Below, in pieces: positions 1 through 10,405 of a DNA stretch of 60,000 bases. Position 1 is the first letter of the stretch. Each line of letters begins with the position of its first letter. Source of the stretch: Hydractinia symbiolongicarpus (Eukaryota > Cnidaria > Hydrozoa > Anthoathecata > Hydractiniidae); contig NC_079877.1 in assembly GCF_029227915.1 (NCBI RefSeq), forward strand, positions 18,092,851 through 18,152,850. Direction: 5' to 3'. The position numbers and the translations under genes are program-made. Under the pieces are notes generated by a model. That model did not search any database and was not told the DNA's origin. It saw only the letters and a list, made by a program, of their open reading frames with translations.

Positions 1-1504
1 TGTTTGATCTCCCAGAATCAATGACACTACGACGATTGGAAAAAATCGTTCTTTTCAAAAGAATTAGAGTTGAATTTCAATTAAGAGGTAGTCCACACAT
101 CCACTCTTTATTATGGGTTGTTAATGCACCAATTTTACGTAACAATAATAAGAAACAATATATTGCCTTTGTGGATAACTAGTTTCGACATATCAAACAC
201 ATTCTCATTCCAAATCTTGTCGTAAGTATAAAAACAAAAATTGTCGATACTCTTTCGGGAAATTTTTTACAGACCATACAATTGTCGCTGAGCCTTTACC
301 TGACAACATCTCTAAGAAAGAAAGGGAAACACAACTAAAGGAAAGGAAGACTGTACTAGAAAAGGTAAAAACTTACATAGATTCAAATTTGCATCCAAGA
401 TTAAACAATATTCTGTATCCAGATTATCCTAATTATACCCAACCAGGTACAATTGAGGAAATTTTTCAAAGTTTAGCCATTAAAAAAGAAGAGTATGAAA
501 ACGCACTGAGCATATCCCCTGATAGTGAATTTCAAATTCACTTCCGAAGGCTTCCAGATTCTTGTTTTATAAATAATTATTTTACCGAGGGCTTGATGGC
601 ATGGGAAGCCAACATAGACATTCAGCCTGTTCTTGATTATTATAAAGCAGTGTCTTACATGTGTGCTTATTTATCTAAAGCTGAAGACGAATCTTCAGAA
701 GCAATGAAAAAAGCAGCATCGCAACCATTAGAAACTCGTGATTCGTTATTTATGGAAATGAAATCAATTGCAAATGGGTATCGAAATCATCGTGAAATGT
801 CAGTTCAAGAAGCAGTTGCTATTATAATGTCAGAAATATGGTTACGAAAGACATTTCCAGCTGTAGTTTTTGCAAACAGTAACATTCCTGTGAATAGATA
901 TAGGGTATGTCGTAACGAAGAAGAGATTTTAAGTTTGCCACCAGACAGTACTGATATTTTTAAACGAAATATGTTGGATAGATACATGGATAGACCAAAT
1001 CCAGAATTTAAAAGAAGGAGATACCTTATGTTGGAACAAATGTGTTATGCCGAGTTCTTGTCAAGCTACTCTATGAAAATAAAACCGAAACCAGAAGATA
1101 AAAATGACAGCCAACCAGAAGCACTTGAAGAAATAATAGCTCATACTCACATGAAATCTCCTTATCCGAAAAATCTACCTCTTACGTCCTCAAAAGAAAT
1201 GTTGTCTTTACGAAAAGAAAAGTGTGTTCTAAGGTACCATGTGCCTAGTCGAGAGAAAAATCCAGATCATCATTTGCTCTTTATGTTTTATCCTTTTCGT
1301 CAGGAAGCAGAATTGCTAAGCAAAAACTCATGTACTTACTCAGAGAAATTATTAGAAAACGGTGGATTAGAAATTATAAATACAAGTAAAAGAATATGCG
1401 AACCATTCGGTGAACTTGTTGAAGAAGCAATGATAAATTTTCACACGAATGTAAATAATCTTCCTTCGCTGAACAAGAAAATGACGATGTTTTTGATGAG
1501 ATGA
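1..1504 (+). pseudogene. Helentron/Helitron Rep endonuclease part, frameshifted, 5' end outside window
   Basis: This is the replication-initiator (HUH endonuclease) part of a rolling-circle transposon. Near bases 85-120 it reads RVEFQLRGSPHIHSLLWV, whose HIH is the metal-binding HUH motif of Helitron Rep. Further on, VLDYYKAVSYMCAYLSK (about 625-680) matches the conserved block around the catalytic tyrosines. The Cys-rich stretch near 218-260 fits the region between them. One frame is open from the left edge to about 178, where a stop appears and the sense continues in another frame to 1504. The residue-1 call at 389 is a TTG, not a true start. A further frame change near 1480-1505 leads into the helicase part. 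The family encodes Rep and helicase as one long protein, so this is one broken gene with the next entry. Confident on family; it is not functional. Confidence 0.85.
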
Positions 1505-3065
1505 GCATTATGAATTACCAAAGCAATGAGGAAGTTCCAAATGAAACCGAAAACGTCACAGTTATTAAGAACAATTTTTCATCGGTTATTAAACCTGAAA
1601 CTTCTGATGACGAACTCCATGAAAAATGATTGGGTGAGAACTTACACAAAAAGCTTGGCATGTAACGCACACCATAAAATTGAGCCAATTCACATCTTTC
1701 TAACATGAAGTGCAGGTTGTGGAAAGTCACATTTGATAAAAACAATTTCTGACATGCTAAATAAAGCACTTTCTTATCGTGCAGGGAATTTAGAAAAAGA
1801 TAAGATTCTTATTCTGGCGCCAACTGGTGTTGCTGCAATCAATGTAGAGGGAAATACAATACATTCAGCCTTAGGTATACCAGTTGATAGAAGTTTCACT
1901 AAAAACATTAAGTTAAGGGATAAAAAGAGATGCATGTTGCGAAATAAGCTTTTAGAGCTAAGCATTATCGTAATAGACGAAATCTCAATGGTTTCAAACA
2001 AGCTGCTGTTGCACATTCACCAACGGCTAACTGAAATATTTGGATGCGCAAATGACATTCCATTTGCAGGAATATCTGTTATAGCATGTGGGGATTTCTA
2101 CCAACTTCCACTAATTCAAGCAAGACCAATTTATGCACACTATAAAGATGTACTGTTAAATCTTTCGCATTGCTGGAAATATTTTAAGATTGCTGAACTA
2201 ACAGGAGTTATGAGGCAGCGTGGTGATCAATGTTTGATTAAATTATTAAACAATATCAGAGTGGGAAACTTAGAAAAGCAACACGAAGATTTACTAAATT
2301 CAACATTTATTTTTCAAAATGACCCAAACTACCCCAAAGATGCGATTCATATCTTTGCTGAAAACCAACCCGCCTCTGAACACAACAAAAAAATGCTGAA
2401 CAGTACAGCATCGGATGAAATAAATATTGAGGACATTGACAAAATTACAGAAAATATTCCTGTGTCAATGGTGCAAAAAATCCATAGCCGCACTCAAATT
2501 GAGACAGGTGGACTAGCTCAAAACCTCCTTTTAAAACTTAACGCCAGAGTGATGTTGACATTATATCGACATATCAGGTAAACTTATTAATGGACAGATT
2601 GGGACTGTTCATCGTATAAAAACCGATGGATTAGGAAAAGTAACAAAATTATATTTGAGAATGGAAGACAAAAGTACAGGAGTTAAAGCTATGAGAACAG
2701 ATCTATATGCTATGCAAGAAAATGTTACTCCAATAAGCAGGATAGAAAAGGAAATCAAATTTAATAAACAGAATCTAACTTCACCTGCTATGAAACGAAT
2801 GCAGTTCCCACTAATGCTGTCAAGGAAAAACGTTTAATAAAATTGGTGTTTGTTTTGATTTAACAAAGTAACGAGCCTTTCACGCAGGGTAGATCTATGT
2901 TGCATTAAGTCGAGTCACAAGCCTAGAGGGTTTATACTTAACGGGGACATTTTCCAGATCAGCTATTAAATCAGACACACGAGCAACCGAGCAATACAAT
3001 TATATGCGAGAATACTCAAAATTGACATCAAAAGATACTGGCGTAATTAGTGAAAATTTAATCAT
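1505..3065 (+). pseudogene. Helentron Pif1-type helicase part, broken
   Basis: Superfamily 1 (Pif1/RecD-like) DNA helicase domain that follows Rep in Helitrons and unwinds DNA during rolling-circle transposition. The Walker A motif SAGCGKSHL lies at about 1708-1735, directly after an in-frame TGA. Walker B (IVIDEISMV) is near 1965-1992. The motif with CGDFYQLP is near 2090-2110. The C-terminal motif YVALSRVTSLEGLYLTG is at about 2896-2946, in a different frame. The longest open piece is 1733-2581; at least three frame breaks or stops follow (near 2580, 2840 and 2880). Continuous homology across these breaks shows a decayed single gene. It lies between the Rep part and the endonuclease part, the order expected for a Helentron. 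Confidence 0.85.
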
Positions 3066-3179
3066 AGTAACTTTGCTCAATACAAGATCCTACAACAAAC
3101 ATAAAAATAAAAAAAATATTAAGTCCGATGCCTAACAGAAAGTCAGATACCATTTAATTCATACTGCGACACAAAACTA

Positions 3180-3653
3180 GATTACTTTACTTTAATTCCA
3201 AACAACAATGTGGATAGGTTTTCTAGTCTTTTAGTTGGTCATAATGAAACTACAGAATTGTTTGATATTGTGAAAATTCCAGGTGCAATATTTTTTAAAA
3301 TGACGAAGAAAACGTTTCAAAAGTATGTTGTTAGTTTTCTACTTCAATATCGTAAAAATTCTCTTAATCGAGATGAGTCATTATACCTTATTCAACATTT
3401 TTTGGGAAACGAAATCGTTGATGTTATACTCGGAGATTTTAATGTAAATGCATTTAGTGACGAAAACTATTTCCTTAATTTTCTCAATAAATATAAGCAG
3501 GTTGTAACCTCTCCAACTCATATATCCGGTTCATTTATTGACCACATTTATGTCCATGAAAATGTTCTAAACACCTTTGAAGTCGAGAGGCTAGTCAAAA
3601 ATGTATATTTCAGTGATCATGACGCAGTCAGGCTTAGACTTTCTCTAACATGA
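3180..3653 (+). pseudogene. Helentron C-terminal apurinic-like endonuclease part
   Basis: The open stretch 3210-3653 ends in an endonuclease/exonuclease/phosphatase (APE-like) fold. It shows VILGDFNVNAF (the GDFN catalytic motif), then SFIDHIYV (the D-H strand motif) and VYFSDHDAVRLRL (the SDH catalytic histidine motif) at the very C-terminus. An endonuclease of this type fused downstream of the helicase separates Helentrons (Helitron2) from canonical Helitrons. The helicase sense ends about 115 bases upstream, with stops between. The N-terminal half of the endonuclease is not recognisable and may be lost. The order Rep, helicase, endonuclease supports one Helentron running off the left edge of the window. 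Confidence 0.8.
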
Positions 3654-4157
3654 TGTTTATGGAATCTTCTAGAAGGGCTACTTCAAATCAATTTCGTCCT
3701 CAGAACGACAAATTTTTACGCTGGGTTTACTTTATTGTTTTCTTTTTGTTTTTAAACTTGTTAAACTTTGATTGCATTGCAGATAACAGGCATTTTTCTC
3801 TGAGGATAGTCTCGCAATATATACTTATGATCCATGCTGATGGCGGAAATTTTCAAGCCATCGGGCTTCTTGTTTATTCTTTTCCAAGGTAGTTGAAAAT
3901 ATTCAATATTATACCAGCTTTACATGGTAAACAACGCAAAAATTTTAGTGATTGGTCTAGTGACGACATCATAGTAGAAGACACTCCTTTCACATTCAAC
4001 GTTAACAGTGGAAAGTTGTCGTGAGGTCCGTACAGCGCTCTGGGGGTATGTCAAGGACCTAACGGCAAACATCCTAACGATATCTAAATTGCTTAAACAA
4101 GCAAGTTAACTACAATTAGATACTATACTCACTAATGTATACGAATATAATTTTTTT
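3654..4157. other. No gene seen; possible Helentron 3' flank
   Basis: AT-rich sequence with only short open frames. A stretch near 3835-3890 containing the words GGCGGAA and CAAGCC resembles a stretch near 6935-6985 that also follows an endonuclease fragment. It may therefore belong to the 3' part of the same Helentron family. I could not place a terminal hairpin or insertion boundary. Confidence 0.3.
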
Positions 4158-4169
4158 TTGTCAAATTAT

Positions 4170-6170
4170 TTATTTTTAGAACAAAGCTGTATGTTGCAAA
4201 AGATACCGTACAAAATGAAGTACATATTAAAATTGGAGGTGATCATGGAACTGGATCGTTTACAATATACCAAGCTTGCAATACTGACAAACAGCAAAAG
4301 TAATACTGTAGTGTATAGCATCTTTAAAGCAAAAGATTATAGAGCTGATTTAAAAATCGGATTGGGAAAATTTAAAAGTCAAGTTGACGAGCTGCAAATG
4401 GCAATGTGGCAGTAAGGGAAAAGTCCAAAAAATGTTAAAAAAACAAACATATTTATGATTAAGGCAACAAAAAATCCGTGTATTTGTGCTTGGTGATTTC
4501 TTTGTCATGTCTATGGAATAACTGGAGCAAATGGTAAAATCAACTTCGTACTACATATATATCTTGTTATTCTTAAACATAATTGAAACACAGAACTATT
4601 AATTATATACACATCTATAGGTCGCTATTGTTGTCTTTTCTGCACAACTACCAAACAAAATATGCAACTGTCCTTGGCTGAAAGAGGAATGTCATCTCTA
4701 CGAACGTTAGAATCACTGAAGAATGATCTGGAACAGTTTAAAAGTCTTGGAAGTGATATTAAGCTTGCTAAACAGTGTAACAATGTCATCGATGATAGGA
4801 TGTTAAATGTGCCGATTGATCAGGTATGTATATATACATTGCTTTGTATGGCTCAATACATTTTCTGTTATTGTAGACTTGCAATATTTATTGACAATAG
4901 ATTGCACTACCTCCACTTCACATATCGCTGGAAATTTACTTAAAGTTTTTTAATATACTTGAGGACTTCTGTCACACAACTGATGTAAAAATAGCAGCTG
5001 CCCTTGCAAAAAATAATACATTGCATCAACAAGAAAATTTCGAGAAAGTATATATATCCAAAATCACCAAGAAATAAGCCGGCTAGAATATGTTTTTGCA
5101 GACATCCGAAGCAAAATCGAATTAGTTCATGATGCAACCAACACTGCAATCTTGAATACTCCTGTAAAGGAAATAGAAATAAGTATTTATGACCCAAGAC
5201 TTGTTTACCTTCATAAAAAACTGAATAAAAGGGCTAGTTAAAATTTATATTTATTTTTAACTTTCAGGTATACACATTTGAAATAACATCCATTTTCTTT
5301 ATTTTTCTTTATTTTACAAGTTAAAACAAGTAGATGATCTTACTCAGGAGAATCCACTGAATAAGAATGATTGCCCATGTGTTAAGAAATTGAATGAAAC
5401 CTTGTGTTCATTAAATGTCGAGCGACGGGCTTAAGGTTTTGTGGGTGTTACGAGTGAGAAAATTAACAACTTTTACAACTTTTTTTTTTAGCATGTGTAT
5501 CAAGAACTTCGTATGTATTCATCATAAATATTTTTTCAATTTTGGCAAACTGTAATCAAACTGTGCAATTCGTTGCTAATAATTGTAAGCCAGCTTGGAT
5601 TTGTTGGCACAAAAATTTATAAAGGAGCAGTTAAGAGGTGTAGTGATTTTAAGAAGTTGTTTATGAAATACTCTTTGTGTCACAATTTGATGAATTCTTT
5701 GAATAATTTGATGATGAAAAACTAAGTCAACTTGGTGAGTTGGCCTTAAAATCATACACCTATAAATTCTCGAGCTATATATGTAATACAATTCCTATAG
5801 TAAGATATATACATTTATTCAACATTTTAGATGGTGCAATTAAAGAGCTCATGAGCTTTTTCTGCTCGACTCGAAAAAATATACGCATTACTCCCAAACT
5901 GCACATGTTAGAAGGTCACGTATTGCAGTTTATTACAAAATGGAGAGTGGAGCTAGAATTATATAACGAGTAAGGTAGCGAGAGAATTCACCCTCAGTTT
6001 AGCGACTTTCACAGACAGCTCTATCGAATGAAACCGAACCGGCAGAGACTATTCAGCATGTTAAAAGACCATCATGCAAGAGTAAATCCTTTGGCGAAGA
6101 CTTTGCAGCCTGGTTGTAAGGCCCAGAAAAAAGAAGCTTGCCTTAGAATGAATGTTTATAGCTAGCTCTA
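4170..6170 (+). pseudogene. Relic of a multi-exon repeat-family gene, function unknown
   Basis: Three blocks read as exons of one decayed gene. The first, about 4180-4413 after a pyrimidine-AG acceptor, has a GGDHGTGSF core and ends LKIGLGKFKSQVDELQMA. The second, 4621-4823, is bounded by TAG and GTATGT; it begins RYCCLFCTTTKQ with a Cys/His cluster and ends NVPIDQ. The next starts near 4902 (LPPLHISLEIYLKF). The C-terminal block, about 5700-6165, contains ITPKLHMLEGHV, then an EQG-like segment and a lysine-rich end. I recognise this pattern from repeated, transposon-like genes common in cnidarian genomes, but cannot name the superfamily or a catalytic activity. Stops and frame changes occur within the 4900-5700 part. 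It lies between two Helentron/non-LTR fragments, so it is almost certainly repeat debris. Confidence 0.5.
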
Positions 6171-6228
6171 TGTAAAAAAATATAAATAAAATACAGTTTG
6201 AAAGTATGTACCTACCTTTTCTCTACAT

Positions 6229-6693
6229 CATGGATTATGGGCTCATAAAAAATGTGACCGTGTTTTGAATAAAAAAAATCAACAATTTATGAAGACTGCT
6301 GAAGATAAACTGTATTTTGTTTGCAGTCCCTGTCTTTCTCGTAATTTGCCCTTTGCTAATGAGGAGTCATTTGGAGACGAAATTCCGGATTGAACTTTGA
6401 TTTTGAGGCAATCAGAAATAGGAAGGGCCTAAAAATGGCTCATCTCAACATTAATGGTCTGTCATCCAAACTAGACTACGTTCTGCTACATCAAAAAAAA
6501 ATTGATGCATTCTCTATTTGTGAAATCAAAATTGATGACACCATCACTGATAAAGACGTTAAAATTGATGGCTATGTTTGTTATAGGAATGATTGGAATA
6601 GACAAGGTGGGGTGTTTTAGTTTTTATTAAAGAAAACGTGCATAGCCACCTTTTAAAACACCTATACTTCGAAAATGTTGAATCAACGTTTCA
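6229..6693 (+). mobile_element. Non-LTR retrotransposon fragment (start of endonuclease domain)
   Basis: Bases 6229-6693 match the retrotransposon at 31478-31960 closely, including the same Cys-containing segment (VCSPCLSRNLPFAN at 6318-6360) and the endonuclease start MAHLNINGLSSKLD near 6435. The catalytic-Glu region SICEIKIDD follows near 6515. The match stops abruptly after the word GTTGAATCA at about 6693, where the sequence switches to Helentron-endonuclease-like sequence. The fragment has a small deletion and a stop near 6393 relative to the other copy. It is a dead partial copy. Confidence 0.8.
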
Positions 6694-6905
6694 TGAAAAT
6701 GCTATTAGTTTTCCACTTCTTATCGTAAAAATTGTCTTAATCGAGAACAGTCACTTTACCTTGTTCAACATTATTTGGGAAATGAAACTGTTGATATTAT
6801 ACTCGGAGATTTTATTGTAAATGCATTTAATTGCGAAAATAATTTTCTTGTCTTTCTTATTGAATATAAACAAGTTGAACCTTTCCAACTCATATATCAG
6901 GCTCA
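6690..6905 (+). pseudogene. Second Helentron endonuclease fragment
   Basis: This segment is clearly related at the nucleotide level to 3315-3530 in the Helentron endonuclease. It includes the stretch encoding the GDF(N) catalytic motif (GATATTATACTCGGAGATTT, 6790-6809) and the block before the ILGDF strand. The Asn of GDFN has become Ile here. It ends near 6905, at the words for the THISG turn, after which similarity is lost. It directly abuts the non-LTR fragment on its left, forming a chimera of two endonuclease-encoding elements. Confidence 0.7.
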
Positions 6906-7286
6906 CTACTACTACTTCTGCTTCTATGTACGTTGTTAATGGCGGAAGTCTTCAAGCCCCCATGGCTTCTTGTTCTAGTTGCAATCGTCCACAAAATTGG
7001 TTTGTTTTGGCAATTTTATATCAAAAACCAAGAATCAAAAAGTTTAGAAAAGTCAGCAAAAGAACATAGCTAGCTACATATTCTGCAGATAGTACGTTCC
7101 GTTTCAATCCTGATCAATGTTTACAAAGGGCAATTTTTAACATTCACGGGGGTGTGGAAAGCCATATTTTTGTGGACGATTGTAGCTATATTTTAGGCAC
7201 GTCAGGAAGTCAATTTTTTAACCCTGTCGCTGAGCATACAACAGTGCGACTCAAGTTACAGAAACGGAAATTATTTCAATATATAC

Positions 7287-7914
7287 AGTGGACTCTCTAT
7301 AACTCGAACAGCCACGGGGAATCGGAAACCGTTCGAGTTATAGAGAGATTCGGGTAATAGAAAGTTGTAAGTTTTTCTAAGTTTTTGTATAAATTTTGTA
7401 TAAATGGCCAATTAAGCAACCATTTGTAAACAGTTTTGTTCACTTGCTCATATTTTTCTGAATTGACTCGTTTTGATAACTCCCCGCTGTTATATTGATT
7501 GAATATATGTTTTTTTTCATGTTGACAATGTACTGCTAGGTACACCGAATCGGGCAGCAACATCTTTTGGAGCAGTTCCTTTCTCCAACTCTTTTAACGC
7601 TTTGTATTTTATTTTGCAGGACTTGTTTTCTGCTTTACGTTTTGTCCCAGCAACAGACGCCACAGTTGTAAAACTTCAATACCGAAGAATCGTGTTTACG
7701 TTTTGTTTGAATGTAGATATGAAACATTCGAATCAGTTAAGACTTTATTTACGTTTACAGAGCCAAAAACAATGCAAAAAAACTGCTTGTGTCATATAAA
7801 GTTCTACATACATGTCGCGACGTTCGAGTTATAGAGAGAAAATACCCGAAAAGACAAAAAAAACGTTCGAGTTAAGGAGAGATTCGAGTTATAGGGGTTC
7901 GAGTTATAGAGAGT
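7287..7914 (-). mobile_element. pogo/Tigger-like DNA transposon relic
   Basis: The left end, CAGTGGACTCTCTATAACTC, preceded by TA, is mirrored by the right end, GAGTTATAGAGAGTCCCGTG. Extra copies of the word TTCGAGTTATAGAGAG lie near both ends. Terminal CAGT-like sequence, a TA target and this TIR wording fit the pogo/Tigger group of Tc1-mariner elements. On the minus strand, about 7660-7500, the sense KALKELEKGTAPKDVAARFG followed by VPSSTLST is the pogo/CENP-B N-terminal helix-turn-helix. It continues, after a frameshift in an A-run and a stop in place of Trp, into KRVNSEKYEQVNKTVYKWL. Only the DNA-binding N-terminus remains and the DDE catalytic part is absent, so this is a non-autonomous relic. 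Confidence 0.7.
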
Positions 7915-8919
7915 CCCGTGTTTATATATCGGAAATTTTTTCAACATCTAGCTACACTTGTTATTAGTGAGGCGTGTTAAATTCTGACAAGCGGTTCTCG
8001 TGCGATCATCAACACCTACTGAAAATCTTCAAATTTATTTTTTGGGCTCAATCAGAACAACTTTCAGAAAAACGAAAAATTTTACTGATCGGAAAATCTC
8101 ATAATTTCTACATCAAGAAATAATTTCGATGTGCAAACAATTTCCTGATAAAGAAATAATTTCTCTTTCCGTACTTGACCCGTATACCATACTTTATTTA
8201 ACATGTTTCGCAGTTTCTGATATGTTAGGCTTTAAAAAAATTATGTTAATAACCAGCAACACATGGAAACTGCTTCCAGAACAGACATTCGCGTCCAAAA
8301 TTTTTCGATTGCGAACCTAGGGGATCCTGCACAATGCTCCGCAACCATTTCCATATTGATGCTTTATTTTTGCTCATGTTTTGCTCAATTTCTCCATGTT
8401 TTTCACATTTCGCCTTTTTCATTTCGTCATGTTTCGAAAATTTCTGCTTGCTTTTCATTTTGTGCTTTGTTTATTCGCTGAGGTGTTGTTCCTACAATTG
8501 CTGCAATTTTATATGCAGTATAATGTCACATTAAAAATATAAATCTACTATTATTACTTGCTGTAACCCTCTGACAATGCAAAAAACTATTCGGAAAGAA
8601 GTTTACCAAAGCATTTTAAACTACATCTCACCCATAAAATTTATATCACTCAAAATGTCACATACAAAAAAAGCTGATCAATGTCAAAAACAAATCTTTG
8701 TCAATTTTTATGTTAAATCAGTTAGTTTATTACAAACCCTACCAAAGGTTGACACAACACAAATTTGCAAAATTTCATTTTTTTATAAACATATTGTATA
8801 TGCCTTTTGCAACAATAAGTTAACCCAAAATGTTAAAAAGAAGAAAAAAATAGCTTACAAAGGGTATAAAACCGAAATCAACAAAGTAGCTCTTTTGGTG
8901 TATTGCATATGGCCATATG
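7915..8919. other. No gene seen
   Basis: AT-rich sequence with short overlapping open frames on both strands and no recognisable domain, RNA gene or repeat boundary. The 160-codon frame starting at 8577 is Lys/Ile/Phe-rich and runs straight into the fold-back element at 8920, so I do not treat it as a gene. Confidence 0.4.
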
Positions 8920-9037
8920 CAACCTCGTCCCCAGGGCATCTTGTATCTTTTCTGACCCTGGGACGGCGATACGATACCATGTTTGTATCGCCGTCCCAGG
9001 GTCAGAAAAGATACAAGATGCCCTGGGGACGAGGTTG
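8920..9037. mobile_element. Perfect fold-back MITE with 9-bp target duplication
   Basis: Bases 8920-8972 and 8985-9037 are perfect reverse complements (53 bp each), separated by a 12-base loop. The outermost word is CAACCTCGTCCCCAGGG. The element is flanked on both sides by the same nine bases, GGCCATATG (8911-8919 and 9038-9046), a clean target-site duplication. A 9-bp duplication suggests mobilisation by a Mutator-like transposase, but no transposase of matching ends is present here. The perfect arms imply recent insertion or gene conversion between arms. Confidence 0.85.
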
Positions 9038-9046
9038 GGCCATATG

Positions 9047-9520
9047 CACAAAAGTTTGATTTATTATATATTGTACTGCCTTCTTTACTTCATTTATATC
9101 TTTTTCAATTCTTTCATTTATTGTTTTGTTAGTTTTTAGATTATTGTTTTTGTTAATAAATTGTTTTTATCCCAGTCAGTTTTTTATCCATCTATCATCT
9201 AATATGGTAGCTTTGCTGTGTTGTTGGTTCCTGCTGCTCCTTCTGTGTAACATTGTAAGGAAATGGGCTTGCCTCAGACTTAAAAATAACTTTACTCAGG
9301 TAGGAAACCCCACATTTACGCTAAAACTGATTTTTGTGTTCGTTGTATTTTTGAGCAATACAAAACCTTCTTTCAAAAGTAGCTTACCCAACAACAACGA
9401 AATGAGTCGATTAGATAGGAGTTTCTTTTCTATCTCTTCACTTGATGCCTGCAATAGAGTTTCTGAAAGCCAGCTCACTCTCCAATTAAAATTAATGGCT
9501 TTATCAAAACTTAAGCCAAG
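9047..9520. other. No definite gene; possible 5' region of the non-LTR element
   Basis: T-rich sequence with one open frame (9126-9593, plus strand) that runs toward the retrotransposon start. The first part is hydrophobic low-complexity and shows no domain. Its last codons lead into a LILLSGD segment just before the Cys-rich region of the retrotransposon, so part of this stretch may be the element's 5' leader. Confidence 0.3.
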
Positions 9521-9529
9521 CAGGAACAA

Positions 9530-9641
9530 GTATTTCTATTTTTTAATCCTCTTGTCAGGGGACACCTGTCCCCATGACACCCAGGTCATGTAAAGTATCC
9601 CTGTTGTTCGTGCTTAAAACCAGTGGCAAAAACACACAAAG
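9530..9641 (+). mobile_element. 5' fragment of the non-LTR retrotransposon split by the Polinton
   Basis: Reading into the Polinton edge, the frame gives FLILLSGD at 9537-9560, a stop or frame change, then PCCSCLKPVAKTHK at 9600-9641. The right flank of the Polinton resumes in the same frame with ALSCDECGLWAHKKCE, completing a PHD/ring-like Cys-His array of the kind found before the endonuclease in CR1/L2-like elements. The 6-bp duplication ACAAAG at 9636-9641 and 31452-31457 marks the insertion. The LLSGD segment resembles the start of 2A-like peptides seen in some of these elements, but the NPGP core is not present. Confidence 0.75.
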
Positions 9642-9698
9642 AAATAGAGAAATGTTACTTCTGGCGCAGGCGCACGCGCACGTTACGGCAACCTAGGA

Positions 9699-10188
9699 AC
9701 AAGAGGGTGCCGATAAACCGCAAAGGCCCGCATATATAAGGGCGAGTTCGAGCGACTTTTCGAATTAAATTGAGGGTTGTCCGCCGAAACCGCCCGCACT
9801 TTCCCGAACACGCCCGAACTCGCCCGGAACATTGCCGAAATGCAATACCTTGTAACATAAACATGGCGGACGACAGTTGAAAGAACGCGCTTGAAGAGAA
9901 AGAAGGTAATAAAGTTTATGTATAAGTTATTTATCAAGTAAATCTTATCAAAAACCATAAAAAACAGTTCTTTTAAGAACTTAGCTACCATATAGTTAGT
10001 TCATTTTAATTTTTATACTTTTTTAAATAATTCTTCGAGAGTCATTTATGGTGAATCTTTCTTTTTTCGGGCATTGTTCGGGACTATGCGGTTTTTTCGG
10101 GCAAATACCTGAAATTTTTTTAAAACGCCGAACTCGCCCGAAAACGCCCGCACTTTTTACGGCGTATGCGGCTTATCGGCACCCTTGT
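9699..10188. mobile_element. hAT-like non-autonomous element (MITE) inside the left TIR
   Basis: The ends are ACAAGAGGGTGCCGATAA and, inverted, ACAAGGGTGCCGATAAGCC. The flanking word CCTAGGA occurs at both sides (9692-9698 and 10189-10195). The intact right TIR of the Polinton lacks this block and so gives an empty-site control. Multiple subterminal copies of CGCCCG/CGGGC on both sides are typical of transposase-binding repeats. Near 7-8-bp duplication and CAAG..CTTG ends suggest hAT, but no transposase remnant remains. A TATATAA word lies at about 9732. Confidence 0.8.
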
Positions 10189-10393
10189 CCTAGGAACCCC
10201 TCACAAAGTCAACGACAATCCCGATAATCGAATACCATACGGTGCCATGCAGTGTTGAGTAGGGTAAAGTCCCTATCATACAGAAAATGAGTTAAAGCGT
10301 AGTTTCCCTGATATTCATCAATATTTTAACGCATGCGCAATAAAGACACGCTAGGTCGAGCAGAATGAAATCCTTCGACAAACAAAAAAATTC

Positions 10394-10405
10394 TATATAA
10401 AGAGA
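10394..10405 (+). promoter_or_regulatory. TATA-like box in the left TIR, just before the ATG
   Basis: The word TATATAAAGAGA immediately precedes the ATG at 10406. The same arrangement, TATATAATAAAGAGA then ATG, lies in the right TIR on the minus strand (before 31171). Comparable AT-rich boxes precede several other genes of the element, so I infer a Polinton core promoter. Confidence 0.55.

Noticed and set aside
8577-9059. 160-codon plus-strand ORF
   Set aside because: AT-rich composition, no domain, and it ends by running through the fold-back MITE.
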